A stretch of DNA of 8,614 bases from Bacteroidia bacterium (GCA_026391515.1 JAPLEC010000063.1:1-8614); one strand, 5' to 3'; shown: positions 1 to 5,722, counted from the first letter of the stretch. Numbers and translations are program-made. The notes: generated from the sequence alone by a model not told the origin.

Positions 1-169
1 ATGTCATATCAGCCGGCACTTCTATATATTCAACAATCCACTCTTCAATCGGAGTAAAAAACTCAGCCACATTCTCATGAATTGACCGTCCCATGATTTT
101 TATTATACCATCCGGGCTTAAAATAATTTCAGGCGAATTTTTTGTCGGTGAAATTCTCAGCTCCTTCAT
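1..169 (-). CDS. SiaC/DUF1987 family regulatory phosphoprotein, partial (N-terminus only)
   Basis: Reading leftward from an ATG at 169 the frame is open to the window edge and gives 56 residues beginning MKELRISPTKNSPEI, followed by LSPDGIIKIMGRSIHENVAEFFTP and then EEWIVEYIE (seen). The succession of a short strand with TxxTPEI/V-like sequence, a G(R/I)S motif and an FxP(I/V)xEW(I/V)xEY helix is the signature I know for DUF1987, now named SiaC after the Pseudomonas anti-anti-sigma-like protein of the SiaABCD system. In that system SiaC is switched by serine/threonine phosphorylation and controls a diguanylate cyclase; the Bacteroidota homologues are less studied. The rest of the gene, including most of the STAS-like fold, lies outside the window. 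It lies downstream of tsaD on the same strand, 65 bases away, so co-transcription is possible. Family call fairly confident; partner unknown. Confidence 0.72.
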   Translation of the reverse strand, partial: MKELRISPTKNSPEIILSPDGIIKIMGRSIHENVAEFFTPIEEWIVEYIEVPADMT

Positions 170-234
170 TATTGAATATTTGTCCGAAATTAATTAAATA
201 AATTAAATATTTCAATCATTGAATCCCTGAAACA

Positions 235-1245
235 TCAGATTCTTGCCAGCGGCGTAACATCCTGACCGGTAAATTCTTTCCTAAGATACTTATAATAAGC
301 AGTAATTCCAATCATTGCTGCATTATCAGTAGTAAAACTAAATTCAGGAATAAAGAGATTCCATTTTCTTCTTTCAGATTCAGATATGACTGCATCTCTT
401 AAGCCTGAATTTGCCGAGACTCCTCCCGCAATGCCGATTTCTTTAATCCCGGTCTCAACAGAGGCTTTTACCAGCTTTGCTGTCAGAATAGTGACGATAG
501 TATACTGAAGCGAAGCGCAAAGATCAGCTTTGTTCTTTTCGATAAAATCAGGATCGTCCTTAATTCTGTCTCTCAGAAAATAAAGAAAGCTTGTTTTTAA
601 TCCGCTGAAGCTGAAATCAAGACCTTTGACCTTTGGTTTTGAAAAAACATAAGCTTTTTTATTGCCCTGAAATGCCAGCTGGTCTATGACCGGACCTGCG
701 GGATAAGGGAGGCCCATCAATTTACCGCATTTGTCAAAGGCTTCACCGGCTGCATCATCGATAGTATTTCCCAGGATTTCCATTTCGAGGTGGCTTTTCA
801 GGCAAATTATCCGGGTATGCCCGCCGGAAACAAGCAGGCATAAAAAAGGAAAATCCGGTGTTTTCCCTTTGTTCTCTTTTTGAATAAAATGGACAAGAAC
901 ATGTGCCTGCAGGTGATTTACTTCAATGAGTGGAATCCCCAGGGATAGCGCAAATCCTTTTGCAAATGAAGTTCCTACAAGAAGGGACCCCAGCAGACCC
1001 GGCCCCCGTGTGAAAGCAACAGCATTGATCTCTTTCAGGCTGATCCCTGCCTTCTTAACAGCCTGATCGACGACAGGTACTATATTAGCCTGGTGTGCAC
1101 GTGAGGCAAGCTCAGGCACAACTCCTCCATACGATTTATGGATATCCTGAGATGCGACAATGTTCGAAAGTATATAACCGTCTCTGATTACAGCTGCAGA
1201 TGTATCATCGCACGAAGATTCTATTGCTAATATGGTTACTGCCAT
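235..1245 (-). CDS. tsaD: tRNA N6-adenosine threonylcarbamoyltransferase TsaD
   Basis: Catalytic subunit that transfers the threonylcarbamoyl group from TC-AMP to A37 of ANN-decoding tRNAs (t6A), working in the cytoplasm with TsaB and TsaE. The 336-residue product has the family length (E. coli about 337). Counting from the ATG at 1245, the N-terminal nucleotide-fold motif ESSCDDT is at about 9-15, VPELASRAH at 43-51, the metal-binding HLQAH gives H111 and H115, VSGGHT follows at about 139-144, GGVSAN at about 274-279, and TDNAAMIG supplies the conserved third metal-ligand Asp at 307. All key residues are present, so it should be functional. A TTG three bases upstream (1248) is in frame, but ATG is preferred because MAVTILAIESSCDD is the usual beginning. 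In many Bacteroidota the next gene, divergent, is tamB; here a methyltransferase remnant and accessory genes follow instead. Confidence 0.97.
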   Translation of the reverse strand: MAVTILAIESSCDDTSAAVIRDGYILSNIVASQDIHKSYGGVVPELASRAHQANIVPVVDQAVKKAGISLKEINAVAFTRGPGLLGSLLVGTSFAKGFALSLGIPLIEVNHLQAHVLVHFIQKENKGKTPDFPFLCLLVSGGHTRIICLKSHLEMEILGNTIDDAAGEAFDKCGKLMGLPYPAGPVIDQLAFQGNKKAYVFSKPKVKGLDFSFSGLKTSFLYFLRDRIKDDPDFIEKNKADLCASLQYTIVTILTAKLVKASVETGIKEIGIAGGVSANSGLRDAVISESERRKWNLFIPEFSFTTDNAAMIGITAYYKYLRKEFTGQDVTPLARI

Positions 1246-1448
1246 CAATACTTTGATTTTCCGTGTACTTTAGGTTATTTTGATCCTGATTTTTTAACCC
1301 CAGTTAATGATCAGTTGTAGCGTGGCATATGATTAATGCTGCCGTAAAAATAGGAATAATAGTTAAAATAAAAAAATATTTTGCCAATTATTTTTAAATC
1401 AACGTGCTATTTTTCAGTAAGTTGTGTGGATTTGCGAGGTATTTTTAT

Positions 1449-1477
1449 TTCTTACAGTAAGAATATTCCAGAATATT
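1449..1477. promoter_or_regulatory. Pair of adjoining short dyads (possible operator)
   Basis: TTCTTA-CAG-TAAGAA (1449-1463) overlaps by two bases with AATATTC-CA-GAATATT (1462-1477). Both are perfect inverted repeats with very short spacers, so a protein dimer site is more likely than an RNA hairpin. They lie about 70 bases upstream of the methyltransferase-like start at 1544 and may be a leftover control region of that lost gene. AT-rich DNA produces such dyads by chance, so confidence is low. Confidence 0.25.
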
Positions 1478-1543
1478 TGTGTAATTAAAAATCTCTACTG
1501 GATTAGAATTTTATAAAACGATGTACCTTCGCTTATTAATGTT

Positions 1544-1612
1544 ATGTCTATGTCAACAGATTGGAAAAATCAACTTTATTTTGGTGATAATCCTAGTGAT
1601 AATATAAAAATA
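1544..1612 (+). pseudogene. Remnant of the N-terminus of a site-specific DNA methyltransferase
   Basis: An ATG at 1544 (or a second at 1550) opens a frame reading MSMSTDWKNQLYFGDN and then PSDNIKI before TAA at 1610-1612 (seen). The string DWKNxLYFGDN is how many adenine/cytosine-N4 methyltransferases of the Mod/N6_N4_Mtase type begin; in them it is followed by N-L-x-I-L-R and a few residues later the catalytic DPPF/DPPY motif (family knowledge). Here the similarity stops after FGDN and no DPP(F/Y) motif occurs downstream, because the BlaR1 operon's terminator begins at once. I infer that a methyltransferase gene once started here and that all but some 20 codons were removed. It could be chance resemblance, since only about 11 residues carry the signal. 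Confidence 0.45.
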
Positions 1613-1644
1613 TAAGGTGCGGACTATTTATCCGCACCTTATAT
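1610..1644 (-). terminator. Rho-independent terminator of the blaI-blaR1-TonB operon
   Basis: A perfect 14-bp stem, ATATAAGGTGCGGA (1610-1623) and TCCGCACCTTATAT (1631-1644), closes a 7-nt loop. Read on the minus strand it starts 38 bases after the stop of the TonB-domain frame and is followed by TTTTATATT, which suits intrinsic termination of that operon. The + side has no T-run, so it is mainly directional. It overlaps the stop of the methyltransferase-like remnant, marking the join between the two. Confidence 0.82.
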
Positions 1645-1682
1645 GTGACTAATCGGGAAATATAAGCGGAAAAATTTTTGTC

Positions 1683-2264
1683 TTATTTAAGCATATTTTC
1701 CTTAGGAAGACTAAAGTTAACCGGAACCATATAATAAACACTGACCGCTCTGCCACCCTGCATTCCAGGTTGGAATTTCAGCAATCCGACAACTCTTAAA
1801 GCTTCTGCATCGAGTATTGGATTAATCCCTTTTATAACAACTGGATCTTCAATATTCCCTTCAGGATTGATAATAAACCGGATAATTACCCGTCCTTCGA
1901 TCTTTTCATCCTTTGCCTGTTCGGGATATTTAGTGTTATTCTTAATGAAATTTAAAAGTTCAACATCTCCTCCCGGATATTCGGGCATTTGCTCAACAAC
2001 AAGATAAGCCTTACCATCTGATACTTTATCAGGTAAAGTAAACTTTAGTGTTACATAATATTTATAAGCTTCATCAACATCGGGATTTTTGGGCGGATCC
2101 CATTTAGGTGATGATTCAATTACTTTTTTAACTGCATCTGCAAGAATGGGATCAGGAGAACCAACTGTTTTAATGTTGCTTATGGATCCATCCAATTCGA
2201 TGGACAGGGCAACATTGACCCTCCCCTGTGACCCTTTTGCTGCAGCTTCTGACGGATATTTCAC
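1683..2264 (-). CDS. Two TonB C-terminal-type domains; frameshifted tail of the upstream BlaR1-like gene
   Basis: The frame encodes two successive TonB_C-like domains. The second is complete: PEYPGGDVELLNFI..KYPEQAKDEKIEGRV, then a strand pair and DAEALRVV..KFQPG.QGG.AVSVYY.VPVNF. The first has the same plan (QVKYPSEAAAKGSQGRV, then DAVKKVIESSPKW). The start given is a GTG at 2264, but it lies inside the first domain. In the same frame coding sequence continues upstream to 2339, adding SEDFPKFQGRDVIAF and DEWVISQ, the normal opening of this domain, with no ATG. The preceding M56 gene ends in another frame exactly there, so this is most simply the 3' part of one blaR1-TonB gene broken by a frameshift near 2331. 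TonB domains in such fusions are thought to lie in the periplasm. The product may be made only by frameshifting or not at all. Confidence 0.8.
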   Translation of the reverse strand: MKYPSEAAAKGSQGRVNVALSIELDGSISNIKTVGSPDPILADAVKKVIESSPKWDPPKNPDVDEAYKYYVTLKFTLPDKVSDGKAYLVVEQMPEYPGGDVELLNFIKNNTKYPEQAKDEKIEGRVIIRFIINPEGNIEDPVVIKGINPILDAEALRVVGLLKFQPGMQGGRAVSVYYMVPVNFSLPKENMLK

Positions 2265-2313
2265 CTGACTGATTACCCACTCATCAAATGCTATAACATC
2301 TCTCCCTTGGAAT

Positions 2314-3492
2314 TTAGGAAAATCTTCGGATTTGCATTTTTACAATCATCTCGGAACTAAAGTCTGGCTTAAGAGTCAACTGTTTATATCCTGGATAAAT
2401 GAATAATATAGAAGCATCATCCTGAACATTTATAATTGAAAATCGTCCGTCCTTACCTGTGGTACCCCCCCTTACGTTACCCTCTTTTCCTGTGGTCGTT
2501 ATATTGACTCCACCTAATGGCTTGCCTTCCTCATTGAGAACAATCCCTTTTACTTCTTTCTGAATTATTGCGGGGGTCTGATTAATTGTTATTGGATCAG
2601 TGCTCGGAGTAGCATAATGATATTCAGGCGTTACAAATGCAAATGCTACTATTGCTACTGCCGGAAGAATTAGAATATTCTTCAGAGTAGCATACTTACG
2701 GGTTGGTTTTTTGTTAATCATAATTATACGGTTTTTAATTACACTATTGAAATTATGAGCCAGTGAAATATTTTTCAATCCTGTTTTAAAACTAAGAAGT
2801 CTGAATTGGTATTCTTTAACACCGTTATTATGAATTAAAGAAACGTGATCAGCCAGATATTCATGGTTTAATATTATCGACCTTTTAATGAGCCAGATAA
2901 AAGGATTAAACCATTGAAATGCTATAAAAAGTTCACTTAATAGCAAATCAAAAGTATGTCCCTGCTTGATATGTGTAAACTCATGATCAAGTATATCAGT
3001 ATAATTCCCACACTTATAATCTTCAGCCGGGATAACAACATAAGGGAAAAAAGAAAAAGGAGGGACCTTAACATCGGAAATAATAACTTTAGGGAATTTA
3101 TTGTTTTTAACAACTCCTTTTTTAATAACCCTAAATGTGGTTATCAGGCTAATCACTCCTCTTAGAAGCAATAATCCGGCAATTAAAAAATATATCCACA
3201 CAAATAATCTGTTATAATCGAAAGAATTAATTGTGTTTGACATTGTTGTTTTAGATGCAACCTCTGAAAAAATAATATTATCTATTACACTTGCCGTCTC
3301 TATAGGAACCACACTATCTGAAAGGACCGGAACCTTTATAGCTGGAAGAATAGTTGGCAGAAGTAAAGTCAGGATCAGAAAAATCCTGTTTCTCAGATAA
3401 AATGTATCCTTACTGAATAGTAAAAGATAACAGAGATAAAATAGGGTCGTTCCCGCTGATACCTTGAGCAGGTACAAAAGTAAATTATCCAT
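2314..3492 (-). CDS. BlaR1-like M56 family membrane metallopeptidase with carboxypeptidase-regulatory-like domain
   Basis: A membrane sensor-protease expected to inactivate its partner repressor when it perceives a signal (BlaR1/MecR1 scheme). From the ATG at 3492 it has 392 residues. Hydrophobic segments lie at about 3-26, 34-54, 96-120 and 272-288. The zinc-protease motif HEFTH is at 170-174 and the third ligand is in NHEYLAD (Glu 211), so the catalytic set is complete. After the last membrane segment, residues about 312-384 form a CarboxypepD_reg-like beta domain (VKGIVLNEEGKPLGG..TT.DGRFSI). It has no penicillin-binding sensor domain, so the ligand is unknown. A TTG at 3510 would add six residues, but the ATG overlaps the blaI stop by 8 bases (ATGGATAA) and has AGGA just upstream, the usual coupled arrangement. 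The C-terminus IRRFS is out of frame: one base over, the sequence reads SEDFPKFQG, the start of TonB domains, so the gene appears frameshifted. Confidence 0.88.
   Translation of the reverse strand: MDNLLLYLLKVSAGTTLFYLCYLLLFSKDTFYLRNRIFLILTLLLPTILPAIKVPVLSDSVVPIETASVIDNIIFSEVASKTTMSNTINSFDYNRLFVWIYFLIAGLLLLRGVISLITTFRVIKKGVVKNNKFPKVIISDVKVPPFSFFPYVVIPAEDYKCGNYTDILDHEFTHIKQGHTFDLLLSELFIAFQWFNPFIWLIKRSIILNHEYLADHVSLIHNNGVKEYQFRLLSFKTGLKNISLAHNFNSVIKNRIIMINKKPTRKYATLKNILILPAVAIVAFAFVTPEYHYATPSTDPITINQTPAIIQKEVKGIVLNEEGKPLGGVNITTTGKEGNVRGGTTGKDGRFSIINVQDDASILFIYPGYKQLTLKPDFSSEMIVKMQIRRFS
2317..2342 (-). other. Frameshift point joining the BlaR1-like and TonB reading frames
   Basis: In the M56 frame the sequence reads ATG CAA ATC CGA AGA TTT TCC TAA. 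Skipping a single base after CAA (2334-2332) gives TCC GAA GAT TTT CCT AAA TTC CAA, that is SEDFPKFQ, and the frame then stays open to 1683. The TonB frame itself is closed just upstream by TAA at 2340-2342. The switch must therefore lie between 2317 and 2342, and the short A-run at 2331-2333 is the natural place. A loss of two bases, a gain of one, a sequencing error, or a real +1 recoding event would all give this picture. Confidence 0.75.
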
Positions 3493-3853
3493 TTCCTTTC
3501 CCTTTCTCAATGATTTCGATTAATTTTTTCAAGTCATTTGCACTTAACTTTTTCTCATCAACAAAAAATGAAACAACATTTTTATATGATGATCCAAAGT
3601 AATCGCTTACGACATCTTTCATAAATATTTTCCTGTACTCCTCTTTCTTTACAAGAGGATAATACTCATGGTTTTTACCATAAGCTTTATGGCCAACATA
3701 CTCTTTTTCTTCAAGTATCCGGATAACCGATGAAAAAGTAGTATAAGGCGGTTTCGGTTCTGGATGAAGGTCAATTAGCTCCTTAATGAACCCTTTCCGG
3801 GCCTTCCAGAGGATTTTCATTGCTTCTTCTTCTTTTCTGGTAAGTCTTTTCAT
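3485..3853 (-). CDS. BlaI/MecI/CopY family transcriptional repressor
   Basis: Winged-helix repressor, 122 residues, the usual family length. Residues 1-75 form the DNA-binding domain: LTRKEEEAMKILWK (helix 1), KELIDLHP, then TTFSSVIRILEEKEYVGH (recognition helix and wing) and YYPLVKKEEY. The remaining part, DVVSDYFGSSYKNVVSFF followed by DEKKLSANDLKKLIEII, is the dimerisation region; in staphylococcal BlaI/MecI the activating protease cut lies in the equivalent stretch (family knowledge), which here reads KNVVSFFVDEKKLS. It is the first gene of the operon and overlaps the BlaR1-like gene by 8 bases. A promoter with inverted repeats lies directly upstream, so autorepression is likely. In Bacteroidota these pairs usually respond to cell-envelope cues rather than to beta-lactams; no beta-lactamase gene is visible nearby. 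Confidence 0.93.
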   Translation of the reverse strand: MKRLTRKEEEAMKILWKARKGFIKELIDLHPEPKPPYTTFSSVIRILEEKEYVGHKAYGKNHEYYPLVKKEEYRKIFMKDVVSDYFGSSYKNVVSFFVDEKKLSANDLKKLIEIIEKGKGNG

Positions 3854-3870
3854 TATTATAATTGTTTTTA

Positions 3871-3902
3871 CAAATATATAACGTATTTTTCAGTTATACA
3901 AC
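3871..3902 (-). promoter_or_regulatory. Promoter and likely BlaI operator of the blaI-blaR1 operon
   Basis: On the minus strand TTG (3901-3899) is followed by a 20-nt spacer and TATATTTG (3878-3871), matching the Bacteroidota -33/-7 pattern with TAnnTTTG, about 18 bases before the blaI ATG. The spacer is spanned by the dyad TATAAC-N10-GTTATA (3877-3882 and 3893-3898), well placed for a repressor to block sigma binding. A second, wider inverted pair, ACGTATTTTT (3881-3890) and AAAAATACGT (3925-3934), could mark a further half-site. Promoter well supported by position and pattern; the operator is inferred. Confidence 0.68.
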
Positions 3903-4062
3903 TAAAAAAGCAATTATTTTACTTAAAAATACGTTTAAATAATTTTTTCTAAGAAATTATTGGAAGTTTTTCCCTTTATTCGACCTTAAATGTGATATTG
4001 TATTTTAAAACAAATATTATACGACCTTTCTATTTGCTTTGCAGTAATATATTAATAAAAAA

Positions 4063-4153
4063 GCGGCATCTACTAATTGAAATACTCCTCGTGCTCAAGG
4101 AATTTTGTCTCGCTGCTAACTACTTTTAGTAGTAGTATTATAAGCAAATGCTG
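4063..4153 (+). repeat. Structured palindromic repeat, copy A (right arm degenerate)
   Basis: Begins GCGGCATCTACTAATTGAAA, nearly the same as copy B, continues through ACTCCTCGTGCTCAAGGA and the shared core GTCTCGCTGC (4107-4116), and has an inner hairpin ACTACT-TTT-AGTAGT. The right arm AAGCAAATGCTG only loosely matches AGGAGATGCCGC, so this end has either decayed or been replaced by the neighbouring gene remnant that starts at this point. This is the oldest-looking copy. Confidence 0.7.
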
Positions 4154-4284
4154 TAGAAATCAAATTTCGAAAATATAATCCAGTTAAGCAAGGTATTTAT
4201 TATTCTTGGAGTGCTGGGTGCAAGGATCTATCCGGAACAAATCTATTATCTTTTTTGTCTGTGTTAGCAATTCGTGCTTTTTAA
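4144..4284 (+). pseudogene. Decayed C-terminal remnant of a DUF1566 (Lcl-type) protein
   Basis: An open frame with no start, bounded by a stop at 4141, reads NAVEIKFRKYNPVKQGIYYS, then WSAGCKDLSGTNLL, and ends SVLAIRAF before TAA at 4282. The intact gene on the other strand has at the same places LVNKSLAKYN, VYWSSS, DDLRGTNWLL and ending VRAIRAF. The order of matches (KYN, YxWS/YWSS, D-L-x-G-T-N, AIRAF) is the same, with about 14 residues missing before the end. It is therefore the tail of a second DUF1566 gene pointing toward the first. Its left limit coincides with the end of repeat copy A. Confidence 0.7.
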
Positions 4285-4319
4285 AAATTACGATATGATT
4301 TTAAAATGCTCTTATTGCT
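4266..4319. terminator. Imperfect hairpin formed by the two convergent DUF1566 gene ends
   Basis: 4266-4286 pairs with 4299-4319 over 21 positions with four mismatches because both arms encode AIRAF-stop on opposite strands; each arm ends in TTTTAAAA. The RNA of either gene would fold here and be followed by A/T-rich bases, so it may serve as a shared terminator, but the pairing is a by-product of homology rather than a typical designed stem. Confidence 0.4.
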
Positions 4320-4909
4320 CGAACAAATACAATTGGAAGGTTTGTTGTTATTAATCCCCCACTTTCTAAATCCAAAAGCCAATTTGTACCTCTTAGATCA
4401 TCATTCATTCTGGAAGATGACCAGTATACTTTATCAAGGTAATCCACAACTTTCTTATTATACTTAGCCAGACTTTTATTTACTAAGTCTTTGGCTCTGT
4501 ATAGCATTTCTAATTCTTCAATTGTTGGTAAATACCAGTTTGAATATTGGCCAGTCCCATAATTTGAATTGAGGTAATTATTGCAAAGTTCAGCTGCCTT
4601 TTCAGGATTACTGATTGAAAGAATTTGATTTATTAACTGTAAGGAATCCTTTCGTCCCTTTAATGAAGTTGGATCTTGCTTTCCATAAAAACTTGATGCA
4701 ACTGGGTCATAAATGTCTGACAAACTACATATTAAGCCATGTTTATTTGTATTATCGACATAAAATATTATTCCTCCTCCAAATTGCTCACCAACATAAT
4801 GTTTAATTGTATCATTTGTTAGGGATTCTATAGGGAAAGCTATTGACTCTTTTATTATACATGAAAACAAAATTGTCATGATGATTACAAATTTTTTAAA
4901 CAGTCTCAT
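4301..4909 (-). CDS. Exported DUF1566 (Lcl C-terminal-like) domain protein
   Basis: 202 residues. The N-terminus (RLFKKFVIIMTILFSCIIKESIA) is a signal peptide; LFSC with Cys17 is close to a lipobox, so it may be either a soluble periplasmic/secreted protein or a lipoprotein. The rest follows the DUF1566 pattern: GEQFGGGIIFYVD (40-52), HGLI (57-60), the helix with AAELCNNY (105-112), WYLPTIEELEMLY (125-137), VYWSSS (161-166) and the terminal VRAIRAF. These domains belong to a C-type-lectin/FGE-like fold group in surface and secreted proteins of Bacteroidota; ligand unknown. It faces the remnant of a paralogue 16 bases away. Upstream, the minus strand has an imperfect AATATTTG box (4969-4976 region) without a good -33, so the promoter is uncertain. 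Confidence 0.83.
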   Translation of the reverse strand: MRLFKKFVIIMTILFSCIIKESIAFPIESLTNDTIKHYVGEQFGGGIIFYVDNTNKHGLICSLSDIYDPVASSFYGKQDPTSLKGRKDSLQLINQILSISNPEKAAELCNNYLNSNYGTGQYSNWYLPTIEELEMLYRAKDLVNKSLAKYNKKVVDYLDKVYWSSSRMNDDLRGTNWLLDLESGGLITTNLPIVFVRAIRAF

Positions 4910-5124
4910 GATTTTGTTTTTTTTAATTGAAGAATCTCATAATCAATGAGTAATTACTTAGATATACTACAAATATTACACCAAACCTAATCTTTTAAAG
5001 GAATATATTCATGTCAGGCACTATGCATGATTGTTGACTCGTTTATATGTCTCATAAAGGTAAACATATTTGACCAATTCCGGAGTTATTACACATTAAA
5101 AGAGGTTGTTAATTAAATCAAGAA

Positions 5125-5221
5125 GCGGCATCTCCTAATTGAAAAACTCCTTGTGTTAAAAGGAAATTATGTCTCGCTGCAATACAACTACTTTTTGAAA
5201 GTAGATTGAAGGAGATGCCGC
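5125..5221 (+). repeat. Structured palindromic repeat, copy B (most complete)
   Basis: Outer arms GCGGCATCTCCT (5125-5136) and AGGAGATGCCGC (5210-5221) are a perfect 12-bp inverted repeat. Inside are two further hairpins: TCCTT (5148-5152) with AAGGA (5160-5164), and CTACTTT (5188-5194) with AAAGTAG (5198-5204), separated by the core GTCTCGCTGC (5171-5180). As single strand it would fold into an outer stem with two inner hairpins. The left flank TTAATTAAATCAAGA (5109-5123) recurs at 5670-5684 and, with two changes, at 7792-7806. No open reading frame lies within. Confidence 0.88.
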
Positions 5222-5275
5222 AGTATCAAATATCGGGGAAATATTTTAATTAACAAATAGTTACGTTAAACAAAC

Positions 5276-5306
5276 TTGACTTTTGTTATAAGGTTGTCTA
5301 ACTTTG
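5276..5306 (+). promoter_or_regulatory. Promoter of the Cys/His-rich small protein gene
   Basis: TTG (5276-5278) followed by exactly 20 bases and TAACTTTG (5299-5306), the Bacteroidota TAnnTTTG box, 40 bases before the ATG at 5347. The boxes and their surroundings (TTGACTTT..TAACTTTGAT) closely resemble the promoter of the TPR-ankyrin gene at 7725-7755. Confidence 0.66.
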
Positions 5307-5346
5307 ATGTCAGAAAGTTTAATGTCAAACAAAAACCTTAAAAATT

Positions 5347-5640
5347 ATGGCAACTATTACAAACATTAATGGAACATCTGACACAGATTGCAGATGTGGG
5401 AGTTGGTTAAACCATTGGTTTAATTACAATGGTGGACAAAGCCTACCAACTTATTGTTCTGCACCGAAATGCATAAAAAAAGATTTGGTTGGTGCACATG
5501 TACAGAAGGCAAACTCGATTGATAAGGAATGGTATATTGTACCATTGTGTCAAGAACATAATAAATACACTTCTGACTTAGTAATACCAGAATTTGTAAA
5601 TTTTGCACCCGCAAGTAAAAAGAAAACTTGTGAGAGATAA
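5347..5640 (+). CDS. Small Cys/His-rich, probable zinc-binding protein (HNH-like appearance), function unknown
   Basis: 97 residues. Conserved-looking metal ligands are C15 and C17 (DCRCGSWLNHW), C37 and C42 (YCSAPKC), H51 (VGAHVQK), and C68/H71 (PLCQEHNK), with a lone C95. The order Cys pair - GAHVxK - WYIVPLCxxHN resembles treble-clef/HNH nucleases, in which a central His and a closing C/H-N help bind metal, and I recall small bacterial proteins with the GTSD..C.CGSW..HW plus VGAHVQK plus PLCxxHN layout, but I know of no demonstrated activity. No signal peptide, so cytoplasmic. It is the only gene on this strand in the central region and has its own promoter, so it is a single-gene unit between repeat copies B and C. 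A nuclease role is inference from fold resemblance only. Confidence 0.82.
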   Translation: MATITNINGTSDTDCRCGSWLNHWFNYNGGQSLPTYCSAPKCIKKDLVGAHVQKANSIDKEWYIVPLCQEHNKYTSDLVIPEFVNFAPASKKKTCER

Positions 5641-5646
5641 TAAGTA

Positions 5647-5672
5647 TAATAGCTAATATCTTTAAGCTATTA
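5647..5672 (+). terminator. Possible terminator hairpin of the Cys/His-rich gene
   Basis: TAATAGCT (5647-5654) and AGCTATTA (5665-5672) form a perfect 8-bp stem with a 10-nt loop seven bases after the stop codon. There is no T-run afterwards (AATTAAATC), so termination strength is doubtful. Confidence 0.35.
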
Positions 5673-5703
5673 ATTAAATCAAGATAGTCGGTATTCTTTT
5701 GGC
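5670..5703 (+). repeat. 34-bp direct repeat, left copy
   Basis: TTAATTAAATCAAGA followed by TAGTCGGTATTCTTTTGGC. The same 34 bases, with three substitutions and in the same orientation, occur at 7792-7825. The two copies bracket repeat copies C and D, the small coiled-coil gene and the TPR-ankyrin gene. The first 15 bases also precede repeat copy B (5109-5123). Confidence 0.82.
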
Positions 5704-5722
5704 AGTTCTATATAATAAAGAA

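Larger units (their letters stand above)
1246..1682. other. Non-coding gap with remnants between tsaD and the TonB-domain gene
   Basis: No intact gene is visible in these 437 bases. The part next to tsaD (1246-1430) must contain the tsaD promoter, but I find no clear TAnnTTTG box there. A 22-codon frame at 1330-1398 (+) has no recognisable product. Two adjoining small dyads lie at 1449-1477, a methyltransferase-like N-terminal fragment at 1544-1612 and a strong hairpin at 1610-1644; each has its own entry. No N-terminal part of TamB (membrane anchor) can be found here on the + strand, although this is where it would be expected if the tsaD-tamB gene pair were intact. Confidence 0.6.
3854..4300. 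other. Gap between blaI and the DUF1566 gene: promoter, repeat copy A, gene remnant
   Basis: No intact gene in these 447 bases. It holds the blaI promoter/operator (3871-3934), structured repeat copy A (4063-4153), and the decayed tail of a DUF1566 paralogue (4144-4284, + strand). I see nothing in 3940-4060 beyond AT-rich sequence. Confidence 0.6.
4910..5346. other. Divergent intergenic region with repeat copy B and one promoter
   Basis: No gene seen in these 437 bases between the DUF1566 gene (-) and the Cys/His-rich gene (+). It carries structured repeat copy B (5125-5221) and the promoter of the + gene (5276-5306). The stretch 4980-5105 shows nothing I can name; the only ATG frames are under ten codons. 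Confidence 0.55.

Noticed and set aside
1330..1398. 22-codon frame as a possible TamB N-terminus
   Set aside because: The peptide MINAAVKIGIIVKIKKYFAN lacks a proper membrane anchor and does not resemble the sequence expected before the TamB portion.
2956..3165. 69-codon + strand frame
   Set aside because: Antisense to the HEFTH region of the M56 peptidase; low-complexity shadow.
5108..5254. Outermost inverted pair GTTAATTAAA / TTTAATTAAC around copy B as element ends
   Set aside because: TTAATTAA is itself palindromic and common in AT-rich DNA, and the pair is not found around the other copies.
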